A stretch of 47,915 bases of DNA, from positions 1 through 47,915 of the forward strand of contig CACZZL010000020.1 of assembly GCA_902785605.1 (NCBI GenBank), given 5' to 3'. Below the pieces are notes generated by a model, which worked only from the letters and a program-made list of their open reading frames with translations, was not told the DNA's origin and searched no databases. Below are positions 40,296 through 47,750 of this stretch, one piece after another. Made by a program: the position numbers and the translations under genes. The stretch comes from an uncultured Bacteroidales bacterium. GTDB lineage: Bacteria > Bacteroidota > Bacteroidia > Bacteroidales > Paludibacteraceae. Within the stretch, counting starts at the first letter, position 1. Every line of letters begins with the position of its first letter.

Positions 40296-40601
40296 ATGAT
40301 AACGATTACTTTTGAAACACTGCCGGAGAAGACCTGTGTACGTTTATCCGGCGAACTGGACATCGCTGCCACCACCAACCAGGTGGACGAACTGCAACAA
40401 GTGCTGAACATCGCCGACAAGGCACTGCTGATCGATTGCAGCGAGCTGGAGTATATCTCTTCGGCCGGCCTGCGTTTCTTCATGCAACTCAAAAAAGAGA
40501 GCCAGGCCAAAGGCGGCTCCATCCGCATTGCACACCTCAACGAAGATGTGTCCGACATCTTCCGCATGAGCGGTTTTCATAACCTTTTTACAATAGAATA
40601 A
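40296..40601 (+). CDS. STAS-domain anti-sigma factor antagonist (RsbV/SpoIIAA-like)
   Basis: A 101-residue single STAS domain. VRLSGELDIAATTNQVDEL is the strand-helix start and DCSELEYISSAGLRFFMQLK holds the phospho-acceptor serine (Ser55/Ser56). In partner switching the dephosphorylated form binds an RsbW-type anti-sigma kinase. No RsbW-like gene or sigma factor is in the window, so the partner is elsewhere or different. The start at 40296 (MITITFETL) is chosen over TTG at 40290. The NRPS ATG follows the stop after one base, so the two are translationally close. Confidence 0.93.
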   Translation: MITITFETLPEKTCVRLSGELDIAATTNQVDELQQVLNIADKALLIDCSELEYISSAGLRFFMQLKKESQAKGGSIRIAHLNEDVSDIFRMSGFHNLFTIE

Positions 40602-40602
40602 G

Positions 40603-43600
40603 ATGAAACACTTAATCGAATACTTCAAAAAACACGTAGCCGAGCGTCCGAACGATATCTTCTGTATCGCATCAGACAAACGCATCACCTTCGCTGAGGC
40701 AGACCGTCTGTCGGATACGCTCGATCCGCAGTATGTCACCCGTTGCGGCGACAAAGTGGCAGCGTTTATCGTGCCTCGTAATGAACTGATGGTACTCGTA
40801 CCTCTTGCTATCGCCAAGGCAGGCTTGACCGCTATGCCGCTCGATGGCTCCTATCCCGAAGAACGACTGAAATACATGCGGGAAGATGCCGCCAAGTACG
40901 ACGGCGACGAGGCTTTTGTGCTGCTCTATACCTCCGGTACAACCGGCATCCCCAAGGGCGTCATGCTCAGCGAAGCGAACATCTTGGCATTCCTGGATTT
41001 TCATGTGCAGGCCATCGGCTTGACTCCGCAAAGCAAGTACGCCACCTACGCCGGTTACGGCTTCGATGCCTTCCAGATGGACCTGTGGTGCTGCGTCAAA
41101 GCAGGTGCGACCATCTGTATCGTAGGCGACGAGATCCGTTTTGATCTGGAGGGGCTCAACCAATATATCCAAGACGAGCACATTACCCACTGCTTTATGA
41201 CCACCCAGATGGCAACGCAGCTTGTGCTCAATTATCCGGACATCCCGGGCTTGCAGTGGCTCGGAACGGGCGGCGAGAAACTGATCAGCCTTGATCCGCC
41301 TTCGTACAAGTTGATGAACTGCTACGGCCCGACGGAGTGTACCATCTATGTCAGCAGTTTCTTCGTGACGCAGAACGAACCCAATATACCTATCGGCAAA
41401 GCCAATACGAACGGTACGCGACTCATCGTCGTGGGGCAGGACGGCAAAGAAGTACCGACCGGCACGGACGGCGAGCTCTATGTAGCCGGACCACAGGTGT
41501 CGCTCGGATACCTCAACCAACCCGAGAAGACCGCAGAAGTCTTCGTCGATTGGAACGGCTTGCGTTGCTACAAAACCGGCGACATCGTTCACTACCGCGA
41601 GGACGGCAACATCGAGTTCGTCGGCAGACGCGACGGACAGGTGAAGATCCGTGGTTTCCGTATCGAACTCAAAGAGGTGGAAGCTATCATCCGTGAGTTC
41701 CCCGGCATCAAGGATGCGACCGTACAGGCCTTCGATTACCCGGATGGCGGTAAGTTCATCGCTGCCTATGTCGTCAGCGACGAGAAGATCAATATTGACG
41801 AACTCAATACCTTCATCGCCGACAGCAAACCGCCGTACATGGTGCCCGCGGTAACAATGCAGATTGACGCTATACCGCTCAACCCGAACCAGAAAGTGGA
41901 TAAAAGAGCCCTGCCCAAACCCGGAGCGTCTCCCCGACGGAACGGGGAGAGCGGCCTCCGCCTAGAGGGGGAAGCTCCCCTCAATGTCCTCGAGCAGGAG
42001 CTACACGACATCATCGCGAAGATTGTCAACATGGAGGAGTTCGGCATCACCACCGACCTGCGCTACATGGGTCTCTCATCTATTGCCGCCATCAAGTTGG
42101 CAACCCAGATATTCAAGCGTTTCGGCGTCCAACTCGATGCCAAACAGATGACCAAAGGTATCACCCTCCAAGCCATCGAGAATGAGATACTCGCTGCGAT
42201 GTTAGGCGGTCATCAATCACCAATCACCAATGACCAATCACCAATTACCAATGACCAATCTCAAATGAGCGAAGCTCCCTTGAGCTTTGCTCAACTCGGC
42301 GTCTATTTCGAGTGCATGAAGAACCCGACCTCGACGCTATATAACGTGCCGATCTGTACTCAGATGCCTTTGGAAGTAGAGACGGAGGCGTTGCGGCAAG
42401 CGGTCCGCAAGGCAGTACTCAACCACTCCGAGCTCTTCGTCCATTTCGCTACACAAGAAGCGAATGTCATCCAGACCATCGACGAACAGATGATGAACGA
42501 GGCGCATATCGACGTGCCCGAGAAAGCACTCGAAGAGGCGCAGATGGACGATTTCAAGCATGAGTTCGTACAGCCGTTCAATCTGCAGAAAGACCTGCTT
42601 TTCCGTTTCTTCATCGTGCGCACGGAGAAGAACCTGTATCTGTTGAGCGACATTCACCACCTCGTTTGTGACGGTGCATCGTACGACCTCTTCATCCATG
42701 AGATCTGCGACTTGCTGGAAGGCAAAGAGATAGAACCCGAGATGTGCTCGTATCCGCAGTTCGTGGCGGAGCAGAAAGCCGCTGAAAATGGCGAGTCCTT
42801 CAAAGCCGCTAAGGATTTCTTCGCCGAGCGTCTCACTGGCATCGAGAGCGTCACCGAGATCCAACCCGACCTCACCAACGCCCTGCCACAAGGCGAGAAC
42901 GGACGCGTGTGCGTACCTTTTGATATGCAGACAGCGGAGAAATACGCTGCGCAGTTAGGCGTGACGCCGGCAGCTGTGCTCCTTAGCGCCGTCTATTATT
43001 CCTTGGCACGTTTTGCAGGAACGGACGATGTGTGCATCACCACCATCTCCAACGGACGAAGCAACCTGCGGGTGAACAACACCATGGGAATGTTCGTCAA
43101 CACCCTCGCGCTGACTACGAAGATAGCGAACCAGACGGTTGAGGAGTTCGTCCGCGAGAACGCGCAGTCCTTCGAGCAAACGCTCGCACACGAGGATTAT
43201 CCCTTTGCACGCGTTGCGGCGGATTATGACCTGAAGGCGGAGATCATGTTCGCTTACCAGATGGGCGTGCTGAGCAACTACTCCGTCTTCGGCAAGCCTG
43301 TTTTTGCGGACGAGACCATGGAACAGAACGTGCCGAAATTCAAGATTGCGTTCTATATCATGCCGATGGACGGTGTGCCGTCTATCGCCGTCGAGTACGA
43401 CAACGGATGGTACAGCGAAGCGCTGATTACCAACCTCGCGCAGTCGGTAGCGAACGCCGTGCTGGCTTTTGCAGCGAACGCTGACGCTCCTTTGCGTGCT
43501 ATATCGCTTCTTAATGAAGCACAGACAGCGGTGCTCGACTCGTTCAATCAGACTGAGGTGCCTTATGACGACACCCAGACCATCGTCTCGCTCTTCCGTA

Positions 43601-44886
43601 AGCAAGCAGCCGAGACGCCCGATAACCTCGCCGTCGTTTATCACGACGTCCGCCTGACCTACAAAGAGGTCGATGAGCAGACGGACGCCATCGCTGCACG
43701 GATCATAGAGGTCATTGGCAACGATACGAAAGAGAAAGTTGTTTCTATCCTCATCAACCGTTCCGAATGGATGGTAGTCGCTTCGTTGGCTGCCCTCAAA
43801 GCCGGTTGCGCTTATCAACCGCTCGATCCGTCTTATCCGGCAGAGCGTCTGAACTTTATGATGAAGGATGCCAACGCATCCCTCCTCATTGCGGATGAAG
43901 ACCTCCGTCCCATCGTTAACGAATACGAGGGCCCGGTTCTGCTGACCAAGGAGTTAGGGAAATTACAAATCACCAATCACAAATCACAAATCACAAATAT
44001 AAATCCCTCGGATTTATTCATCCTCCTTTATACTTCGGGTTCTACCGGCGTGCCGAAAGGTTGCCAGCTGGAGCATCGCAACCTTGTGGCGTTCTGTCAT
44101 TGGTACCATCGTTACTACGAGCTGCATGCCGGAGACAAAGTGGCAGCATATGCTTCGTTCGGTTTCGATGCGAACATGATGGACATGTACCCCGCGCTCA
44201 CTTGCGGTGCAGCAGTCTATATCATCGGCGAAGATATTCGTCTGAACCTGCCGGATCTGAATCATTACTTCGAGGCCGAAGGCATCACCCATTCGTTCAT
44301 GACGACCCAGGTGGGCTATCAGTTTGCGCAGAACTGCGATAACCACTCCCTCAAGCACTTGTCTGTGGGAGGAGAAAAACTCGCGACTATCGCGCCGCCG
44401 GCTAACTACCTGCTTCATAACGGGTACGGTCCGACCGAGTGTACGATCTTCACGACCACTTACCCGATACATGAGCAGGAGAAGAATATCCCTATCGGCA
44501 AACCGCTGGATAACTTCCGGCTCTTCATCGTTGATAAGGACCTGCACCGTGTGCCTGTAGGTGCTACAGGCCGTGGCTACCTCAACCGTCCTGACAAAAC
44601 GGCTGAAACGTATATCGACTGGAATGGTCTTCGCTGCTACAGAACAGGCGACGTCGTGCGTTACCTGGAGGACGGAAACATTCAGTTTGTCGGAAGACAG
44701 GACGGTCAGGTGAAGATCCGCGGTTTCCGTATCGAACTCAAAGAGGTCGAGGCGGTCATCCGTGAGTTCCCGGGCATCAACGATGCTACCGTACAGGCCT
44801 TTGATTACCCCAACGGAGGTAAGTTCATCGCGGCATATATCGTCAGCGACAGCAAGATTGACATCCAGGCACTCAATTCCCGCTGA
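40603..44886 (+). CDS. Nonribosomal peptide synthetase, modules A-PCP-C-A (5' part, ends at a frameshift)
   Basis: 1427 residues read before a premature stop. A1 occupies 1-440 (LLYTSGTTGIPKG from about 107, NCYGPTECTIY, YKTGDIV, NQKVDKRALP). PCP1 is about 462-530 with Ser493 in MGLSSI. The C domain is about 550-970 with active HHLVCDG at 685-691. A2 is about 990-1427 (LLYTSGSTGVPKG near 1143, NGYGPTECTIF, YRTGDVV). A1 reaches its A3 motif about 45 residues early, so part of its N-subdomain is missing. A2 lacks the GELYVAGPQ stretch (near 44570) and then runs to a stop where its last 20 or so residues are missing. Residues at the specificity positions read D-A-M-F-G-G-C-I-Y for A1 and D-A-M-F-S-G-G-I-F for A2; I do not assign amino acids. 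Repeat inserts lie in three linkers. Confidence 0.88.
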   Translation: MKHLIEYFKKHVAERPNDIFCIASDKRITFAEADRLSDTLDPQYVTRCGDKVAAFIVPRNELMVLVPLAIAKAGLTAMPLDGSYPEERLKYMREDAAKYDGDEAFVLLYTSGTTGIPKGVMLSEANILAFLDFHVQAIGLTPQSKYATYAGYGFDAFQMDLWCCVKAGATICIVGDEIRFDLEGLNQYIQDEHITHCFMTTQMATQLVLNYPDIPGLQWLGTGGEKLISLDPPSYKLMNCYGPTECTIYVSSFFVTQNEPNIPIGKANTNGTRLIVVGQDGKEVPTGTDGELYVAGPQVSLGYLNQPEKTAEVFVDWNGLRCYKTGDIVHYREDGNIEFVGRRDGQVKIRGFRIELKEVEAIIREFPGIKDATVQAFDYPDGGKFIAAYVVSDEKINIDELNTFIADSKPPYMVPAVTMQIDAIPLNPNQKVDKRALPKPGASPRRNGESGLRLEGEAPLNVLEQELHDIIAKIVNMEEFGITTDLRYMGLSSIAAIKLATQIFKRFGVQLDAKQMTKGITLQAIENEILAAMLGGHQSPITNDQSPITNDQSQMSEAPLSFAQLGVYFECMKNPTSTLYNVPICTQMPLEVETEALRQAVRKAVLNHSELFVHFATQEANVIQTIDEQMMNEAHIDVPEKALEEAQMDDFKHEFVQPFNLQKDLLFRFFIVRTEKNLYLLSDIHHLVCDGASYDLFIHEICDLLEGKEIEPEMCSYPQFVAEQKAAENGESFKAAKDFFAERLTGIESVTEIQPDLTNALPQGENGRVCVPFDMQTAEKYAAQLGVTPAAVLLSAVYYSLARFAGTDDVCITTISNGRSNLRVNNTMGMFVNTLALTTKIANQTVEEFVRENAQSFEQTLAHEDYPFARVAADYDLKAEIMFAYQMGVLSNYSVFGKPVFADETMEQNVPKFKIAFYIMPMDGVPSIAVEYDNGWYSEALITNLAQSVANAVLAFAANADAPLRAISLLNEAQTAVLDSFNQTEVPYDDTQTIVSLFRKQAAETPDNLAVVYHDVRLTYKEVDEQTDAIAARIIEVIGNDTKEKVVSILINRSEWMVVASLAALKAGCAYQPLDPSYPAERLNFMMKDANASLLIADEDLRPIVNEYEGPVLLTKELGKLQITNHKSQITNINPSDLFILLYTSGSTGVPKGCQLEHRNLVAFCHWYHRYYELHAGDKVAAYASFGFDANMMDMYPALTCGAAVYIIGEDIRLNLPDLNHYFEAEGITHSFMTTQVGYQFAQNCDNHSLKHLSVGGEKLATIAPPANYLLHNGYGPTECTIFTTTYPIHEQEKNIPIGKPLDNFRLFIVDKDLHRVPVGATGRGYLNRPDKTAETYIDWNGLRCYRTGDVVRYLEDGNIQFVGRQDGQVKIRGFRIELKEVEAVIREFPGINDATVQAFDYPNGGKFIAAYIVSDSKIDIQALNSR
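41930..41982 (+). repeat. GC-rich palindromic insert in the A1-PCP1 linker
   Basis: Two hairpins, CTCCCCG-ACGGAA-CGGGGAG (41930-41949) and GAGGGG-GAAGCT-CCCCTC (41965-41982), joined by 15 bases. Translated in frame as the Arg/Gly-rich linker SPRRNGESGLRLEGEAPL, unlike the sequence on either side. It resembles repetitive palindromic elements that insert within coding sequences. Confidence 0.7.
42214..42262 (+). repeat. CAATNAC heptamer array (7 units) in the PCP1-C linker
   Basis: CAATCAC, CAATCAC, CAATGAC, CAATCAC, CAATTAC, CAATGAC, CAATCTC. Translated as a heptapeptide repeat HQSPITNDQSPITNDQSQMS. Confidence 0.95.
43966..44000 (+). repeat. CAAATCA heptamer array (5 units) in the A2 domain
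   Basis: CAAATCA, CCAATCA, CAAATCA, CAAATCA, CAAATAT. Translated QITNHKSQITNI, just ahead of the A3 motif of the second adenylation domain. Confidence 0.92.
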
Positions 44887-44900
44887 ACCAGAACCAGAAA

Positions 44901-46421
44901 GTGAACAAACGTGCCCTTCCTGCTCCGCAACTCACCGACACCGACCGCGACTACGTGGAGCCGGCTAACGACAACGAGAAACTCTTCTGCGACATCTTCG
45001 CGTCCATCCTAAATCAGGACAAGATAGGTGCTACGGATAACTTCTTTGAACTCGGCGGTACGTCGCTCATGGTTACGCGTGTTATCATCGAAGCGGACAA
45101 AGCCGGAAAGCATGTCGCTTACGGTGATATCTTCACCCATCCGACGCCGCGTCTCCTGTCTCAGTTCCTCTCAGGAGAAGCACCCGTAACCGGTAACCCC
45201 TCACCCGTAGCCGATGAAAATAACTTTGATTACTCAGGCATTGATGCCATTCTGCAACGCAATAATCTCAATACGTTCCTGCGCGGAGAGCGTCAGGAGT
45301 TAGGCAATGTACTGCTCACCGGTGCTACCGGTTATCTCGGCATCCATGTCCTGCGCGAACTGATTGATTCGGACGCCAAGACCATCACTTGTCTTGTTCG
45401 CGGAAAAGACCAGCACGATGCGCAACGACGTCTGCGTAACTTGCTCTTCTACTATTTCGACCGGCGTTTTGATGAACTCTTCGGCACCCGTCTCTTCGTT
45501 GTCAATGGCGATGTGACAAACGACATAAATGACCAAATGTCAAATGGCAAATCTCAAATTTCAAATATAACCACCGTCTTCAACTGTGCAGCGAACGTCA
45601 AGCACTTCTCCAAGACCGACGACATTGAGCAAGTGAATATCGGTGGCGCGGAGCGTTGTGTGGAGTTCTGTCTGAAGACCGGCGCACGGCTTGTACATAT
45701 ATCCACTACCTCTGTCGGAGAGATATGGGTAGATCGCGGTGACGGCAAGGCAGTACCCGAACTGTCGGAACGCTTGTTGTACTTCGGTCAGTTCCTTGAT
45801 AACCGCTATATGCGGTCGAAGTTCCTCGCTGAACGAGTCATCCTCGAAGCGGTCGCTCGTCATGGGCTGAACGCTAAGGTCATGCGTGTCGGTAACCTCG
45901 CAGCCCGTAGCTACGACGGAGAATTCCAGGCGAACTTCCAGACAAACAGTTACATGGGACGACTCAAAGTGTTCTCCACGCTCGGCTGCTGTCCGATAGA
46001 CGAATACGATTCGCTGGCGGAGTTCTCACCGGTGAACGAGACCGCAAAGGCTGTCGTGCTACTTGCATCTACGCCGAAGGAGTGTAATGTCTTCCAGCCC
46101 TTCAACAACCATACCGACCTCTTGGGCGATATCCTCGCGGGCTTTGAGAAGATAGGCAAGTCTATCCGTTACGTGGAGGAAGACGAGTTCCAGAAAGCGA
46201 TTCTCGAGGCCAGCAAAGACCCGAAGAAAGCCAGCCTCATGTCCGCTCTCTTGGCATACCAAGACATGACGCATGGACAGAAAGCAGTCACCATCGAGCG
46301 GGATAACCGCTATACCTCCGCTGTCCTGCTCCGTTTGGGATTCCATTGGTCTGCACCGGATAGCGCGTATGTCAATCGTATGCTAACTGCTATCAGCCAA
46401 TTAGGATTCTTTGATGTATAA
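44901..46421 (+). CDS. NRPS 3' part: PCP and thioester reductase domain (same gene, after the frameshift)
   Basis: 506 residues read from GTG at 44901, but this is almost certainly the continuation of the upstream gene. It opens with NKRALPAPQ, the last motif of an adenylation domain (compare NQKVDKRALPKPG of A1). PCP2 follows with Ser55 in LGGTSLMV. After a heptamer-coded linker comes the reductase domain: NAD(P)-binding GATGYLG at 141-147, ISTTSVGE and Tyr303-Lys307 in YMRSK. Such domains release the peptidyl thioester as an aldehyde or alcohol. A-T-C-A-T-R is the order of the aureusimine synthetase and of gut-bacterial dipeptide-aldehyde synthetases. No phosphopantetheinyl transferase is seen nearby. 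Confidence 0.85.
   Translation: MNKRALPAPQLTDTDRDYVEPANDNEKLFCDIFASILNQDKIGATDNFFELGGTSLMVTRVIIEADKAGKHVAYGDIFTHPTPRLLSQFLSGEAPVTGNPSPVADENNFDYSGIDAILQRNNLNTFLRGERQELGNVLLTGATGYLGIHVLRELIDSDAKTITCLVRGKDQHDAQRRLRNLLFYYFDRRFDELFGTRLFVVNGDVTNDINDQMSNGKSQISNITTVFNCAANVKHFSKTDDIEQVNIGGAERCVEFCLKTGARLVHISTTSVGEIWVDRGDGKAVPELSERLLYFGQFLDNRYMRSKFLAERVILEAVARHGLNAKVMRVGNLAARSYDGEFQANFQTNSYMGRLKVFSTLGCCPIDEYDSLAEFSPVNETAKAVVLLASTPKECNVFQPFNNHTDLLGDILAGFEKIGKSIRYVEEDEFQKAILEASKDPKKASLMSALLAYQDMTHGQKAVTIERDNRYTSAVLLRLGFHWSAPDSAYVNRMLTAISQLGFFDV
45183..45210 (+). repeat. CCCGTAA heptamer cassette (4 units) in the PCP2-reductase linker
   Basis: CCCGTAA, CCGGTAA, CCCCTCA, CCCGTAG; translated PVTGNPSPVA. 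Confidence 0.9.
45534..45568 (+). repeat. CAAATNN heptamer array (5 units) in the reductase domain
   Basis: CAAATGT, CAAATGG, CAAATCT, CAAATTT, CAAATAT. Translated NDQMSNGKSQISNI, between FVVNGDV and TTVFNCAANV of the Rossmann fold. Confidence 0.92.
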
Positions 46422-46451
46422 ATGAGAAAGATGAAAATCATTAATTTTTTG

Positions 46452-46459
46452 TACTTTTG
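46452..46459 (+). promoter_or_regulatory. Promoter -7 box of the deiminase gene
   Basis: TACTTTTG, 19 bases before the ATG at 46479. No TTTG is found at the 20-base spacing upstream, so the -33 element is weak or absent. Confidence 0.6.
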
Positions 46460-46478
46460 CAGGCAAAATCGCATATAT

Positions 46479-47738
46479 ATGACAAAGCATTTTTTATCGG
46501 CACTCCTCTGTGCCTCGCTGATCCTGACCGGATGCACAATGCAGCGTCAGCAAGAACAAGTATCCATGGACTATCCTCGGGCAGAGTGGGATAGAGCAGG
46601 AGTGATCTTGATGCATACACCCGGACAGGAGTTGTTCGATGGGGTCATTCATCCCTCGGCAGGTCTGTTTGAACACTATTTCGATGTGGACAAAGCAGCG
46701 GAAGAGCATTGCACTTACATTCGCCTGTTGGAGGCGAACGGCATCCGTGTCTATACCGTAACTGGTATCCTGAACGAAGTGTCGATGGACACCTTGCGGA
46801 TGTTGGCAGACCAGGAACTGACATACGACATCAACGCTATGCCGGATGCTGATAAAGCCGATGCTGAGGCTTATCGGCAGGAGATTCTCTCCCAAATGAG
46901 CCGTGCAGACCTGATACGCTGTATTTTGCTCCGTCCTGCGGTCAGACTCTTGCCTGCGGATAACAACACCGGCGTGGAGGCGGAGTATGTGCATGAACCC
47001 TTGATGAACCTCTATTTTACGCGTGACCAGAGTATCACTACGCCTCGCGGACATATCATCTGCCGCATGAACTCCCCGCAAAGGGCTGCGGAAACCGCTA
47101 TCATTGACCTATGTTATCGGCATTTAGGACTGACGCCTGTGCTGCGAATCGAAGGAAACGGACGGCTCGAAGGGGGCGATTATATTCCCGCAGGAACAGT
47201 TGCGTTTATCGGTTGCGGTATGCGTACCAACGAAGAGGGAATCCGTCAGATCATGGACGCGGACGCTTTCGGACATGACACGATCGTCGTGGTACGTGAC
47301 CATAAACGCTGGCAGATGCAGATGCACCTTGATACACATTTTAACATCATCGACCGCGATCTGTGTACCATGGTTAGCAGTCGTCTGAATGCCAAGCCGG
47401 GAGAGCCGGAATTTAACACCTGCGACATCTATGCACGCGAACCCGGTACAAAGCCGTACAGCTTGCTGCAGAAAGACTTGCCGTTCGTGGACTACATGCG
47501 CGGACGAGGGTTTGAGATCATCCCTATTGATCAGGAGGACGAGATGCACTATGCCAATAACTATCTCACTATCGCACCCCGGCATATTATGGCGGTAGCA
47601 GGGCAGAGCAAAGCGTATCAGCAGCGTCTGGCGGATGCCGGAGTGACCGTGGAATGGATTCCATTGGAGAGCCTTATTGACGGCTACGGAGCTGCCCATT
47701 GTATGACGCAAGTACTCAAACGCACTTCCAATCCCTAA
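46479..47738 (+). CDS. Arginine deiminase-family lipoprotein
   Basis: A 419-residue protein of the guanidino-group-modifying (amidinotransferase) superfamily. The signal peptide LLCASLILTGC shows it is an exported lipoprotein, unlike the usual cytoplasmic arginine deiminase. Family features are MNLYFTRDQSITTPRGHIIC, IEGNGRLEGGDYI, LDTHFNIIDRD (His-Asp) and the C-terminal GYGAAHCMTQ with the catalytic Cys408. It could convert arginine, or an arginine-containing peptide or other guanidine, to the citrulline-type product outside the cytoplasm. The start at 46479 is set by the promoter box; an in-frame ATG at 46422 is upstream of it. It is convergent with the HxlR-type gene. Confidence 0.88.
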   Translation: MTKHFLSALLCASLILTGCTMQRQQEQVSMDYPRAEWDRAGVILMHTPGQELFDGVIHPSAGLFEHYFDVDKAAEEHCTYIRLLEANGIRVYTVTGILNEVSMDTLRMLADQELTYDINAMPDADKADAEAYRQEILSQMSRADLIRCILLRPAVRLLPADNNTGVEAEYVHEPLMNLYFTRDQSITTPRGHIICRMNSPQRAAETAIIDLCYRHLGLTPVLRIEGNGRLEGGDYIPAGTVAFIGCGMRTNEEGIRQIMDADAFGHDTIVVVRDHKRWQMQMHLDTHFNIIDRDLCTMVSSRLNAKPGEPEFNTCDIYAREPGTKPYSLLQKDLPFVDYMRGRGFEIIPIDQEDEMHYANNYLTIAPRHIMAVAGQSKAYQQRLADAGVTVEWIPLESLIDGYGAAHCMTQVLKRTSNP

Positions 47739-47750
47739 CGCGGGAAAAGC

